Both the position numbers and the translations under genes were made by a program. A stretch of DNA of 64,000 nucleotides, from positions 1-64,000 of the forward strand of contig NZ_MBES01000068.1 in NCBI RefSeq assembly GCF_001954195.1, written 5' to 3'. The notes under the pieces were generated by a model. It did no database searches and was not told the origin of the DNA. It saw only the letters and a list, made by a program, of their open reading frames with translations. Below, piece after piece: positions 10,556 to 19,278 of this stretch. Position 1 is the first letter of the stretch, and each line of letters starts with the position of its first letter. The stretch is from Mycobacterium sp. IS-1264. Its GTDB lineage: Bacteria; Actinomycetota; Actinomycetes; Mycobacteriales; Mycobacteriaceae.

Positions 10556-11556
10556 CGCGGCTGGTCCCCTGCGGGTTCTTCGAGATACCACGGGTTGGCC
10601 CGCGCCCAGTCGATGGTGCGACGGATCCCCTCCTCGACGTCGACCTGGAGCCGCCAGCCGAGCTCCCGCTGCGCCTTGGTCGAGTCCGGAATGCGGCGGG
10701 GGATGTCCTCATAACGGCCCCCGTAGCGCGCCGCGGTGTCAACGGCTTCGGCCGCGGACACCGAGTCGACGTTCGCGATCTTGATCGCCAGCCCGACGAC
10801 GTCGCGCATCGTCGTCTCGGTCATGCTGCCGATGTTGAAGGCCTCACCGATTGCCGCGTCGCTGTCGGCCGCCAGCAACGTGCCGGCGATGGCGTCGTCG
10901 ACGTAGGTGAAGCAGCGCGTCTGGTCGCCCGAGTCGTACAGCAAAGGGGGGCGGCCGTTGAGGATGCGGTGAATGCTCTGAGAAATCACGAAGATTGGGT
11001 TTTGACGCGGGCCGTAGACGTTGAAGTAGCGAACGACGGTCACCGGCAATCCGTGGGCCGTGTGCATCGCGAAAACGAGATGTTCGGCCATGGCCTTGCT
11101 GGTGCTGTAGCTCCACCGCGCGGTCTTTGTCGAGCCGAGGACGCGATCGTCGTCCTCGGCGAACGGCGGGTTCGGGTTCTTCCCGAACACCTCCGATGTG
11201 CTGGCGAACAGCACGTGCGTCCCGTGCCGCTGGCTCAGCTCGAGGACGTTGCGGGTGCCGGTCACGTTGACGTCGAGAACCCGCAGCGGATCCTTGACGT
11301 AGTTCTGCACGCCGACGACCGCGGCCAGGTGAAAGACCGTGTCGACGCCCGGCGTCAGGGCGGTTTCCAGCGCCTCGATATCGGTGACGTCGCCCTGCAC
11401 GAAGCGGAAGTTGGGGTGCCGGTCGAAGTCGATGCTGCCGTCGCGGGTGTTCTTCGCGAAATCGAATACCGTGACCGAGTCCCCGCGCTCCAGCAGCGCG
11501 GAGACCAGGTGCGATCCGATGAAGCCGAAGCCGCCCGTCACGACGACGTTGGGCAT
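10552..11556 (-). CDS. Extended SDR, UDP-glucuronate decarboxylase/epimerase-like
   Basis: 334 aa. NAD-binding GGFGFIGSH at residues 9-17, STSEVFG with T-S-E in the position of the catalytic Thr and Glu of UDP-xylose synthase and ArnA, YSTSK (Tyr-x3-Lys), and QTRCFTYVDD with the Arg conserved in the decarboxylases. These residues favour decarboxylation of a UDP-uronic acid (to UDP-xylose or a 4-keto-pentose) over simple C4 epimerisation, but this is inference. It lies directly after a nucleotide-sugar 6-dehydrogenase (TAATG overlap) and before a glycosyltransferase (ATGA overlap). A longer in-frame N-terminus exists but lies inside the dehydrogenase gene and is rejected. Confidence 0.88.
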   Translation of the reverse strand: MPNVVVTGGFGFIGSHLVSALLERGDSVTVFDFAKNTRDGSIDFDRHPNFRFVQGDVTDIEALETALTPGVDTVFHLAAVVGVQNYVKDPLRVLDVNVTGTRNVLELSQRHGTHVLFASTSEVFGKNPNPPFAEDDDRVLGSTKTARWSYSTSKAMAEHLVFAMHTAHGLPVTVVRYFNVYGPRQNPIFVISQSIHRILNGRPPLLYDSGDQTRCFTYVDDAIAGTLLAADSDAAIGEAFNIGSMTETTMRDVVGLAIKIANVDSVSAAEAVDTAARYGGRYEDIPRRIPDSTKAQRELGWRLQVDVEEGIRRTIDWARANPWYLEEPAGDQPR

Positions 11557-12938
11557 TATCGGCCGATCCCCTTGTAGACCAGGCCGGCGGCGCGCACCGC
11601 CGCGGGGTCGAAGCTGTTCCGTCCATCGAGGAACACGCAGTTGGGCGCCGCCAGCTCCGCGAGTCGGGCCAGCGGGATCTGGTGGAATTGTCGGTGGCCC
11701 GCCAGGACCACCAAGGCGTCGGCGTTCTCGACCGCCGATTCGATGTCGGCGGTCAGGGGGATCTTCGTGACGGTGCGCGCCTCCTCTTCGGGCACCCACG
11801 GGTCATGCACCGAAAGCTGGCAGCCGGACTCCTCGAGCAGGGCGACGACGTACTTGGTGGGCGTGAGCCGGCAGTCACCGGTGTTGTTCTTGAACGCGAT
11901 GCCCAGCACGGCAATCTTGCTGGTCTCGATCGACTTGCCCTGGTCGGCGAGCAGCTGCGTGAGCAGCCCGTAGGTGTAGCCGGGCATCGTGTCGTTGACG
12001 GTCCTCGACGTCCGCGGAATCGCCAGCTCCAGCCCCAGGGACTGGCCCAGATGGCTGACGAACCACGGGTCCTTCGTCAAGCAGTAGCCGCCCACGCCCA
12101 TGCTCGGCATCAGGATGTTGACGTTGTGGTTGACCTTCGGCATCGAGTTGGCCGCGTCAATGACCTGGAGTACGTCCATGCCGAGCCGGTCGCATACCTT
12201 GGCCAGTTCGTTCGCGAGCGCGACGTTGAGGTCGATCCACACGTTGTCGGCGAGCTTGACCATCTCGGCGGTTCGCGGATCGTCGACGACGATGGAGTCC
12301 ATTCCCAGGGTGTGTCGCCACAGCGTGGAGCAGGCGCGCGCGCTGCGCTCATCGACGGCGCCGACGACGATCGGGATCGACGTCAGCTCGCGGATGGCTT
12401 GGCCCTCGGCGAGCCGTTCGGGGCAAAACGCCAACCCGAAGTCGACGCCGGCGCGCAGCCCCGAGGTTTCTTCGAGGATCGGCTGAAACAGCTTTTCGGT
12501 GGTGTCGGGCGGCACCGTGCTCTTGAGGATGACGACGTGGCCGGGACGCAGGTGCTCCGCCACGGCGCGCGCCGCCGCCTTGATGTCGTCCACGATGGGC
12601 TCGAAGTCCGGACCGAGCGGCGTCCCGACGGTCACGATGATGAAGTCGTTGTCCGCGAGCGCGCCGAAATCGGTCGTGGCGCGAAGCCGGCCGACTCGCA
12701 CGTTGTTGGAGACGAGCTCGTTGAGCCCCGGCTCGGGCACGGTGGTCTTGCCGAGGTTGATCTCGTCGACGACGCTCTGCCGCACGTCGATCCCGGTCAC
12801 CGGCCAGCCGCGGTCGGCCAGCACGGCGCCGATCACCGTGCCGATGTACCCGAAGCCCACAATTGCGATCCCGGACCGCATGCCACGCACCAGGAGGTCG
12901 ACCTCGGCGTCGCTACGTCCGAACACGCCTTCAGGCAT
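11556..12938 (-). CDS. Nucleotide-sugar 6-dehydrogenase (UDP-glucose / UDP-HexNAc dehydrogenase family)
   Basis: 460 aa. N-terminal NAD-binding GFGYIGTVIG, a central VTVGTPLG loop, PERLAEG, and a catalytic Cys in GVGGYCLTKDPW, then a C-terminal UDP-binding domain. These enzymes oxidise C6 of a UDP-sugar to a uronic acid in two steps. The PER-x-x-EG motif and the context around the active Cys resemble UDP-N-acetylhexosamine dehydrogenases (WecC type) at least as much as classic UDP-glucose dehydrogenase, so the substrate stays open. The following SDR suggests UDP-glucuronate is processed further. ATG 12938 is supported by a leader shared with two glycosyltransferase genes; ATG 12881 lies closer to the conserved domain. 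Confidence 0.9.
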   Translation of the reverse strand: MPEGVFGRSDAEVDLLVRGMRSGIAIVGFGYIGTVIGAVLADRGWPVTGIDVRQSVVDEINLGKTTVPEPGLNELVSNNVRVGRLRATTDFGALADNDFIIVTVGTPLGPDFEPIVDDIKAAARAVAEHLRPGHVVILKSTVPPDTTEKLFQPILEETSGLRAGVDFGLAFCPERLAEGQAIRELTSIPIVVGAVDERSARACSTLWRHTLGMDSIVVDDPRTAEMVKLADNVWIDLNVALANELAKVCDRLGMDVLQVIDAANSMPKVNHNVNILMPSMGVGGYCLTKDPWFVSHLGQSLGLELAIPRTSRTVNDTMPGYTYGLLTQLLADQGKSIETSKIAVLGIAFKNNTGDCRLTPTKYVVALLEESGCQLSVHDPWVPEEEARTVTKIPLTADIESAVENADALVVLAGHRQFHQIPLARLAELAAPNCVFLDGRNSFDPAAVRAAGLVYKGIGR

Positions 12939-13021
12939 CGTTGATTCTTCGCCTTCCTGTACGCACTCCCCAAAATGAAAGCCGGGGCTTCACGTCCCCG
13001 GCTCACCCGTCCGGCAGTCTA
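12939..13021 (-). promoter_or_regulatory. Promoter-leader of the dehydrogenase operon (shared module)
   Basis: On the minus strand a TAGACT box (13016-13021) followed by GCCGG precedes a leader of about 80 bases that aligns with the leaders of the glycosyltransferases starting at 26406 and 37220 (both TATACT). The leader includes GCTTTCATTTT and a GAAGG near the start codon. It is read as a sigma-A-like -10 without a clear -35. Confidence 0.5.
12981..13002. terminator. Perfect GC-rich hairpin between glycosyltransferase 2 and the dehydrogenase
   Basis: GCCGGGG and CCCCGGC form a 7-bp stem around an 8-base loop (CTTCACGT). It lies about 60 bases after the stop of the glycosyltransferase at 13064-14338 and inside the dehydrogenase leader. 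There is no T-tract. It may be a mycobacterial-type terminator or a leader structure. Confidence 0.4.
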
Positions 13022-13063
13022 ATCCACGACCCACGCTACAAACCTGGAATCGAAAAGCTTCGA

Positions 13064-14338
13064 TCAGCCAACCCCCTTGCGGCGAGCGAAATTCTCCACA
13101 AGATCCGCGGTGGCCGCGGCGCTTTGCGCGGGGCTGGTCATCCTCGTGGCGATCTCACGGGCCCGCGCGGCATATTGCGGGGCGAGGATGGTGCGCAGGT
13201 CGGCGACCAGCGACTCCCGGGTAGTGCTCGAAAAACGCCGCGCGGTACCAACTTTCAGTCGTTTGAGCTGATCTCCATAGATCGCGTGAACGAGGTCCCA
13301 GTACAGGATCAGCTGCGGGACTCCGGCGCGCAGCCCGATGGGCGTGGTGCTCGAGCCGCCGTGGTGGACGAGCGCCCGACAGGCGGGGAAGATGGCCGCG
13401 AAATTCATCGCACCCACGAGCTTGACGTGGTCGAAGTGGGGGACGTCGCTGAAGTCGCTCCAGCCGGCACCAACCAGCGCCCGCTCGCCCAGCTGCGCGC
13501 ACGCGTCGGCGATCATGGCCAGCGTGTCGGCCGGGGATTCCACCGGCATGCTGCCAAAGCCGAAGTAAATCGGCGGAGTTCCCGCGGCGATCCACGACGC
13601 GACCTCCTCGTCGGCGTCGGTCGGCAGCTCCATCGTCAGGGTGCCGACGAAGGGCCGCAGGCCGTCCCATTTCGCCCATTCGGCTGCCAGCCCCGGAAAG
13701 CAGACCTCGTCGTAGGCCTGGATTTCCAGCGATCCGCGTTCGGCGATCCGCCGCGTCGCGGGGCCCTTGGCCTTCGGTAAGCCGAGTTCACGGCGCTGCG
13801 CGTCCTCGGCTTTCTTCCAAATGCGCCATCCGAACCACTCGTACACGGTCATCGCAATGCGGACCAGCGGCGGGGGCAAACGCGTCGGAAACGCGATCTG
13901 GCCATTGGTCCGCAGCGGGAAGTAATGCAGCGTGGCCAGCGGAATGCCGTGGTACTCCGCGACATTCGCGGCGACTTCCTCGTACACCAGGCCGGTGAAG
14001 AGCAGGTCGGCGCCGTCCGCCAGCGACGTCAGCGTCTTGCTCATCTCCCCCATGCACTCGCTGCGGTGCCCCCAAACCTCGCGCCACAACCGGCGCAGCT
14101 CGCCGATCCTCCAAAAATTGCGGTAGAACTGCGTCCATAAGTTGCGGTGCGCGTCCAGCATCGCCTGCGTCTCCGGCCCATAGGCGACCGCCGAAAGCCC
14201 GGCCGATTCCGCGAACCCGACTAGTTCGGGTGGGACCGCCATCCGCACCTCGTGGCCCCTGCGCAGCAACTCGCGGCCGGCGGCGACGGAGGGCTCGACA
14301 TCGCCCCGCGTGCCGTAGCAGGCCAACACAAATTTCAT
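13064..14338 (-). CDS. GPL-type glycosyltransferase, paralogue 2 (altered donor-site motif)
   Basis: 424 aa from [16 protein letters not shown]. Same family and layout as the other five glycosyltransferases, with [17 protein letters not shown] in the middle. The donor-binding motif reads [12 protein letters not shown], where the paralogues have HHGG(A/P)GT, so the Ala-Gly pair has become Ser-Ser. This may change donor choice or weaken activity. The start is fixed by the conserved MKF N-terminus; a longer frame to 15328 lies inside the divergent GMC gene and is rejected. Upstream is TGAAAGGCTAGGACCCGCG, the leader end shared with paralogues 4-6. Confidence 0.92.
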   Translation of the reverse strand: MKFVLACYGTRGDVEPSVAAGRELLRRGHEVRMAVPPELVGFAESAGLSAVAYGPETQAMLDAHRNLWTQFYRNFWRIGELRRLWREVWGHRSECMGEMSKTLTSLADGADLLFTGLVYEEVAANVAEYHGIPLATLHYFPLRTNGQIAFPTRLPPPLVRIAMTVYEWFGWRIWKKAEDAQRRELGLPKAKGPATRRIAERGSLEIQAYDEVCFPGLAAEWAKWDGLRPFVGTLTMELPTDADEEVASWIAAGTPPIYFGFGSMPVESPADTLAMIADACAQLGERALVGAGWSDFSDVPHFDHVKLVGAMNFAAIFPACRALVHHGGSSTTPIGLRAGVPQLILYWDLVHAIYGDQLKRLKVGTARRFSSTTRESLVADLRTILAPQYAARAREIATRMTSPAQSAAATADLVENFARRKGVG

Positions 14339-14500
14339 CGCGGGTCCTAGCCTTTCAGTTCCCGTCGGCGTTCGACGTGATGGCCTCATTTTCTCGACTG
14401 ACGCCGGGGAAAACTCCAGCCTGCCAGCACCGGCCGATGGTAGGTTCATGTTCGCCCAACAGGGGTACAGCTTGGGCCATCTTCTGCTGAGGGGTTCGTT

Positions 14501-16141
14501 TTGGCTGACGGCGACGTGAACGCGCGCGAGGCGGAACGCGTTACGTGGGACGTCATTGTCGTGGGCACCGGCATGGGCGGCGGGATGCTGGGCTACTCGC
14601 TGGCCCGGTCGGGCCGTAGGGTCCTTTTCGTCGAGAAGGGGCGCTCGACATTGCCCGGGGCTCCGGGGACGATTCGCTCTGCGATACCGGAAATCGCCGA
14701 GCCAGTCGCCGCCCGCGCGGCGACGACCTACCACGACGCCTTGGCCCGGGCCGGGCGCTCCACCGACGAGATCGAAGACATCAGCGGGCGGCACGCGCGA
14801 CGCTACTTGGCCGGGGTCGGCAGCGGGACCGGCGGCTCGTCGGCCATCTACAGCATGGTCTGCGAACGGTTCTTTGCCCGCGATTTCATTCCCCGGCAGG
14901 ACTTTCGCAACCCCGGCGATTCCACCGTGCCGGAGGCGTGGCCGATCACCTACGACGAGCTGCGGCCCTGGTACGCCACGGCCGAGCAGCTGCTGGGGGT
15001 GCGCGGCCAGCATGATCCCCTGCGGCCCGAGGCGGCGGACGCCGATCTCCCTGCGCCACCACCGTTTTCGGCGAACAACCAGCCGCTGGTCGACTACTTG
15101 CTGGGTCGCGGATTGCATCCCTATCACCTTCCGATGGCCTGTGATTACACCCAGGGTTGTGCGACCTGTCAGGGCTATCTCTGCGACCACTCGTGCAAGA
15201 ACGACGCCGCGCGCAACTGCCTGCTGCCCGCGGTGGCCGAACACGGCGCCGAACTGCTTGCCGAATGTCGTGTCCTGCGCGTGGATGCGGACGGCACGCG
15301 TGTCCGGCAGGTGATTTGCGAACATCACTCCGGCAAGTTGGCTTTGAAGGCCAAGGTGGTGGTGCTGGCCGCCGGTGCGTTGGTCACCCCGGTGCTCTTG
15401 TTCAATTCCCGGTCGGGTGATTGGCCGCGCGGATTGGCCAACGGCTCAGACTTTGTGGGCCGCAACTTGATGCGACATCTCGTCGACCATATCGAGGTCT
15501 GGCCACAGCCCGACTGCAAGGCTTCAGACCAAGACAAGCAAATCGGGCTGAACGATTTTTATTTCTGGGAGGGGCAGAAATACGGCACCGTGCAGTCAGG
15601 CGGCGCGATGCCGCCCATGGAGGCGCTGACCAACCACCCCGGCTGGCAGCACAAGGCAATGCGCTTCATCAGCCCAGCGGCGCGCCCGATCTACGAGCGG
15701 TTCTTGAGCGGCGGACTGCTGCTGGACGCCGTCATGGAAGACCTGCCGTATCTGGACAATCGCATCCTGCCATCCGATCAGCCAGGCTCGGACGGCCGCC
15801 AGCGGCTACGACTTCAATATCGCTTGCACCCCAACGAGATCGAGCGCCGCGCCGTGTTTATGAAGCAGCTGAAACAGGTGTTTGAGCCGTTTCGGAAAAT
15901 TACCCTGCGGACGGCCAAGGACAATGTGGTCCTGGCCCACGTCTGCGGCACGTGCCGCTTCGGTGCCGATCCCAAAACCAGTGTGCTGGACCCGCAAAAC
16001 CGGGCGCACGAACTGGACAACCTCTACGTGGTGGACGCCTCGTTCTTCCCATCCAGCGCCGGCATCAATCCCAGTTTGACCGTCGCGGCCAACGCCCTGC
16101 GGGTGGCCGCGCACGTGAACGACGTACATTTCGCCGCCTGA
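14501..16141 (+). CDS. GMC-family FAD oxidoreductase 1
   Basis: 546 aa. The TTG start at 14501 is supported by GAGGGG six bases upstream. An FAD-binding motif ([12 protein letters not shown]) lies near residues 19-30. A cysteine-rich stretch ([15 protein letters not shown]) lies near residue 220, and a C-terminal GMC domain has HVCGTCRFG and [17 protein letters not shown] enzymes oxidise alcohols, often sugars or sterols. A sugar or lipid alcohol of the GPL is the likely substrate, by context only. It diverges from glycosyltransferase 2 and ends 5 bases from the convergent acyltransferase at 16147. The cysteine cluster is unusual for simple GMC oxidases and could hold a metal or disulfides. 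Confidence 0.88.
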   Translation: MADGDVNAREAERVTWDVIVVGTGMGGGMLGYSLARSGRRVLFVEKGRSTLPGAPGTIRSAIPEIAEPVAARAATTYHDALARAGRSTDEIEDISGRHARRYLAGVGSGTGGSSAIYSMVCERFFARDFIPRQDFRNPGDSTVPEAWPITYDELRPWYATAEQLLGVRGQHDPLRPEAADADLPAPPPFSANNQPLVDYLLGRGLHPYHLPMACDYTQGCATCQGYLCDHSCKNDAARNCLLPAVAEHGAELLAECRVLRVDADGTRVRQVICEHHSGKLALKAKVVVLAAGALVTPVLLFNSRSGDWPRGLANGSDFVGRNLMRHLVDHIEVWPQPDCKASDQDKQIGLNDFYFWEGQKYGTVQSGGAMPPMEALTNHPGWQHKAMRFISPAARPIYERFLSGGLLLDAVMEDLPYLDNRILPSDQPGSDGRQRLRLQYRLHPNEIERRAVFMKQLKQVFEPFRKITLRTAKDNVVLAHVCGTCRFGADPKTSVLDPQNRAHELDNLYVVDASFFPSSAGINPSLTVAANALRVAAHVNDVHFAA

Positions 16142-16146
16142 CGGGA

Positions 16147-17460
16147 TCACAGAAGCGTGCCTGTGAGCGAGAATTCGTCCAAGGCGTCCGAAAGCTCCTG
16201 TCGCAAACTGTCATTCGAGTTGGGGCGACCGGGCTGGTACGCAGTGACCGAGACGAAGACATGTTTCGGTGTTGCTCCTGAGACCAACCACAGCAGTCCG
16301 CCAAACGTGTGCACCATCGCCTTCGTCATGCCCGGGTAGAGAACTTTCATGGCGAAGTAGTCGGCCTCCGTACCAGCTGGCCGACCGGCATCCGGAGTGA
16401 CCATCCCGAGGTTGGACGAGAGAACGCCGTTGGGCACGCCGCCCATTCGCTTGATTAGTCGCGCAGGAATCAGGGGAACAAGGGTCAACAATGACCGGTG
16501 CTCAGCGGTTCCCTCCTCCTGGCGAGTCAGCGATTCCTTGATCGCGGCTCGGATTCCGCCGAGGTCCTTTGTCACGGGTGCGGGGTCGACCGTGACCGGG
16601 ACAGCGAAATTCGCGTTGGCGCGAGTATCGTCGGCGGTCCGCTCGTTGACCGGCATCCCCAAGAAGAGCGAGCCGCCCGCGGCGACGCGTCCCAATCGCT
16701 GGGCGAGTCGCGCCGCCAATCCCACAAGCAACGTGTTGCTGGTCCCCCCGAGCGAGTGTGCGCGGGCCTTCCACTCGTCGCCATCGACGAAAACCGTTGC
16801 CGTTGAGAATGTGATGGGTTCATCGGCGCCTGCGGGCAGCGCCGGCGCCGGGGTGACAGTTCCGGCGCTTTCCCTGCGGCTACGGCGGGCCATCCGCGCC
16901 GCGGTGGCGATGCCGCGGCCGATGGCGGGAATGTCGCGCAGGGTTTGCCGGGCGTCCTCGCGCACGGCCTGCCAGCGCCGGCGCGACGCGGCGGCAGGCC
17001 AGCTGATCGTGTCGTCGCGGCCACGTACGGCATCCGCCACCGCCTCGCACATACCCACGCCGTCGGCAAGGCAATGGGAAACCACCAAGCTGATCCCGGC
17101 GCCGCCGTCGGTGAACGGGACGACGGCAAGGTGCCATCCCGGTCCGTGCTCGCAATCCAATGGGGTATTGGCCTGCTCGTCGAGCCAGGCCCCGAATTCT
17201 TCACGCGGCCGGGCCGACGCGACGATCTCAATGTCGGAGGAGCAGACCGCTGATATCCAGCGGTGGCGGCCGAATGGCAGTGGTGACCGTTCGATGCAAC
17301 GAGATAACCGCCCCCGCAGAAGATGTTCATGAAACTGCCGCAGGTCGTCGATCTTGACCGGGCCGTCGTACAACCACATGCATTGCAGCCGGGTGCCAAC
17401 CCCCGTCGCGCGCCCGAGGTCGAAGGCGGCCTGGTCCATCAGATCGAGAACGCTGTCCAT
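16147..17460 (-). CDS. HxxxDG acyltransferase (PapA / WS-DGAT-like condensation fold)
   Basis: 437 aa from MDSVLDLMDQAAFDLG. The active motif is SHCLADGVG near residue 130, keeping the catalytic His and the structural Asp-Gly of the HHxxxDG family but with Ser in place of the first His. Later NLG and ALxEFSLTG-like motifs match the paralogue at 37603-39042. The family transfers acyl groups from CoA or carrier proteins to hydroxyls, so acylation of the lipopeptide or its sugars is likely. A longer frame to 17880 overlaps the glycosyltransferase at 17559 and is rejected. It lies 98 bases downstream of that glycosyltransferase on the same strand, probably one operon. Confidence 0.85.
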   Translation of the reverse strand: MDSVLDLMDQAAFDLGRATGVGTRLQCMWLYDGPVKIDDLRQFHEHLLRGRLSRCIERSPLPFGRHRWISAVCSSDIEIVASARPREEFGAWLDEQANTPLDCEHGPGWHLAVVPFTDGGAGISLVVSHCLADGVGMCEAVADAVRGRDDTISWPAAASRRRWQAVREDARQTLRDIPAIGRGIATAARMARRSRRESAGTVTPAPALPAGADEPITFSTATVFVDGDEWKARAHSLGGTSNTLLVGLAARLAQRLGRVAAGGSLFLGMPVNERTADDTRANANFAVPVTVDPAPVTKDLGGIRAAIKESLTRQEEGTAEHRSLLTLVPLIPARLIKRMGGVPNGVLSSNLGMVTPDAGRPAGTEADYFAMKVLYPGMTKAMVHTFGGLLWLVSGATPKHVFVSVTAYQPGRPNSNDSLRQELSDALDEFSLTGTLL

Positions 17461-17558
17461 GTGCGTACCGTACTTCGTATCGCCTGTCTGAGAAGTGGCT
17501 TCGTTCGTAGATCCGCGCTGAGCTTCCCGGGGTCGGGCGAACGGCCTGCTTTCGTCGA

Positions 17559-18833
17559 TCAGCCAGCGCGCCGCAGGCGGGCGAAACCTTCCAGGAGGTC
17601 CGCCGCGGCCGCGGCGCTCTCGGAAGGCTTGCTCGTTCGGGTCGCGATCTCGCGGGCCCGAGCGGCGTGTTGCGGGTCGAGGATGGTGCGCAAGTCCGCG
17701 ACCAGCGACTCCTGGGTAGCCTTCGAAAAGTACCGGCCAGTGCCCACTTTCAGTCGTTTGACCGCATTTCCCCATATGGGCTGATGCATCCGCAACGTGG
17801 CGAGGATCAACTGGGGGACGCCGGCGCGCAGGGCCGCGGCCAGGGTGCCCGCGCCGCCGTGGTGCACGACGGCGCGACAAGCCGGAAAGATGGCCGCGTG
17901 GTTCACCGCGTCCACCACCTTGACATGTTCGAAATTGGGGACGCGGCTGAAGTCACTCCAGCCGGCGCAAACCAACGCCCGCTCACCCAACTGCGCGCAG
18001 GCCCCGCCGATCATGGCCATTGTGTCGGCGGCGGACTTAATCGCGGTGCTGCCAAACCCGAAATAAATCGGCGGTGTTCCCGCGGCAATCCATGACGCGG
18101 CCTCCTCATCGGCGTCGGTCGGCAACTCCATCGTCAGGGCGCCGACAAAGGGCCGCTGGCCATTCCATTTCGCCCATTCGGCTGTCAGCCCAGGAAAGCA
18201 CAACTCGTGGTAGGCCTGGATTTCCAGCGAGCGGCGTTCGGCGATCTGCCGCGACGCCGGGCCCGTGGCCTCAGGCAGGCCCAGTGCGCGGCGCTGGACG
18301 GCCCCCAGCTTCTTTGTCAGGAGACGCCAACTGAGCCATTCATCCGCGCGCATTGCGAAACGCCCCAACCGCGCCAGCGGGGTCGGAACGAGGTGGCCGT
18401 GAGCCCGGAGGGGGAATGTATGCAGCGTGGCCAATGGAATGCCGTAGTAATCGGCGACATTGACAGCCGCCTGCTCGCCAAACCAGAAAGTGACGAGGAG
18501 GTCGGCCCCGTCCGCCAGCGACATCAGCGCGCTACCGATCTCCTTCCAGCACTGGGTAAATAGTCTGTGATCTTCGCGCCCCAGCCTGATCAAATCCCGG
18601 ATTTTCCAGAAGTCGCGCGAGAAACGCGTCATAAAGTCGTCGTGCAGGTTCTGCCACGCCAGCGAATCCGGCCCGCAGGGAACCGCCGAAAGCCCAGCCG
18701 CCTCGACGAAGCCAACCAGGTTGGGCGGGACGGCTATTCGCACGTCGTGCCCTCGATCCAGCAGCTCTCGGCCGACCACGGCGTAAGGCTCGATATCGCC
18801 ACGCGTTCCATAGCATGCCAGCACAAACTTCAT
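17559..18833 (-). CDS. GPL-type glycosyltransferase, paralogue 3
   Basis: 424 aa from [16 protein letters not shown]. Central [17 protein letters not shown] and donor motif VHHGGAGTLAAAL. The N-terminal acceptor half (KIRDLIRLGRED, FWFGEQAAVNVADYYG) is most like paralogue 5 and unlike paralogues 1, 2 and 4, so these two may share an acceptor type. Its upstream region lacks the shared GAAAGG leader seen for paralogues 2, 4, 5 and 6. The HxxxDG acyltransferase at 16147 follows on the same strand. Confidence 0.92.
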   Translation of the reverse strand: MKFVLACYGTRGDIEPYAVVGRELLDRGHDVRIAVPPNLVGFVEAAGLSAVPCGPDSLAWQNLHDDFMTRFSRDFWKIRDLIRLGREDHRLFTQCWKEIGSALMSLADGADLLVTFWFGEQAAVNVADYYGIPLATLHTFPLRAHGHLVPTPLARLGRFAMRADEWLSWRLLTKKLGAVQRRALGLPEATGPASRQIAERRSLEIQAYHELCFPGLTAEWAKWNGQRPFVGALTMELPTDADEEAASWIAAGTPPIYFGFGSTAIKSAADTMAMIGGACAQLGERALVCAGWSDFSRVPNFEHVKVVDAVNHAAIFPACRAVVHHGGAGTLAAALRAGVPQLILATLRMHQPIWGNAVKRLKVGTGRYFSKATQESLVADLRTILDPQHAARAREIATRTSKPSESAAAAADLLEGFARLRRAG

Positions 18834-19278
18834 GCGGCGATCATAGGGTCGTTGTGATGCTTGCTTGCGATCCGACACGCTCGGATTTCGCTCGCCTATC
18901 GTGCGCAAATGCGGTATGAATTACGAAGAGTCCGTGTGTCTTTGGCGATTAGCCGGCTGCGATGAGCTCGACCGTCACATTGCCTCGCGAGTCGTAGCTG
19001 CTTAATTCCCTGTCGCGCAATAGTTGTCGATGATCCTCACGGCCGACGGCAATGAGATCTGCGCACTCGCGGCGCAACGATCGCGATTTCCCCGGGGCCA
19101 AAATCCCTACCCGCCCGCTGGCGGCCGTTCCCCCGGCCGGCGCGTTGGCATCCGAGTCGTTCGACGCACGTCGAACGGACAGGCGGCGATGGCCCGCAAC
19201 CGACAGTGGCTGAGATTGGACGCTACCGAACTGGCGGTTCGACCGTGCGGCGGCGATCGCCACGATAGCCTGGGACCC
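18834..19278. other. Intergenic region, divergent, unusual composition
   Basis: About 445 bases between the glycosyltransferase start and the most credible start of the Gfo/Idh-FAD fusion. In-frame codons run back to 19024 but give an Arg/Pro-rich sequence with no domain. Promoters for both directions must lie here. I see no clear shared leader. Confidence 0.5.

Noticed and set aside
10552..11799. 415-codon version of the SDR
   Set aside because: The first 81 codons lie inside the dehydrogenase gene in another frame and are Arg/Gly/Pro-rich. The Rossmann motif starts right after ATG 11556.
14339..15328. 330-codon N-terminal extension of glycosyltransferase 2
   Set aside because: It lies antisense inside the GMC gene, and all five paralogues start at the MKF/MRF position.
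17461..17880. Longer N-terminus for the HxxxDG acyltransferase
   Set aside because: It overlaps the 3' end of the glycosyltransferase in another frame and is Arg/Pro/Gly-rich without family similarity.
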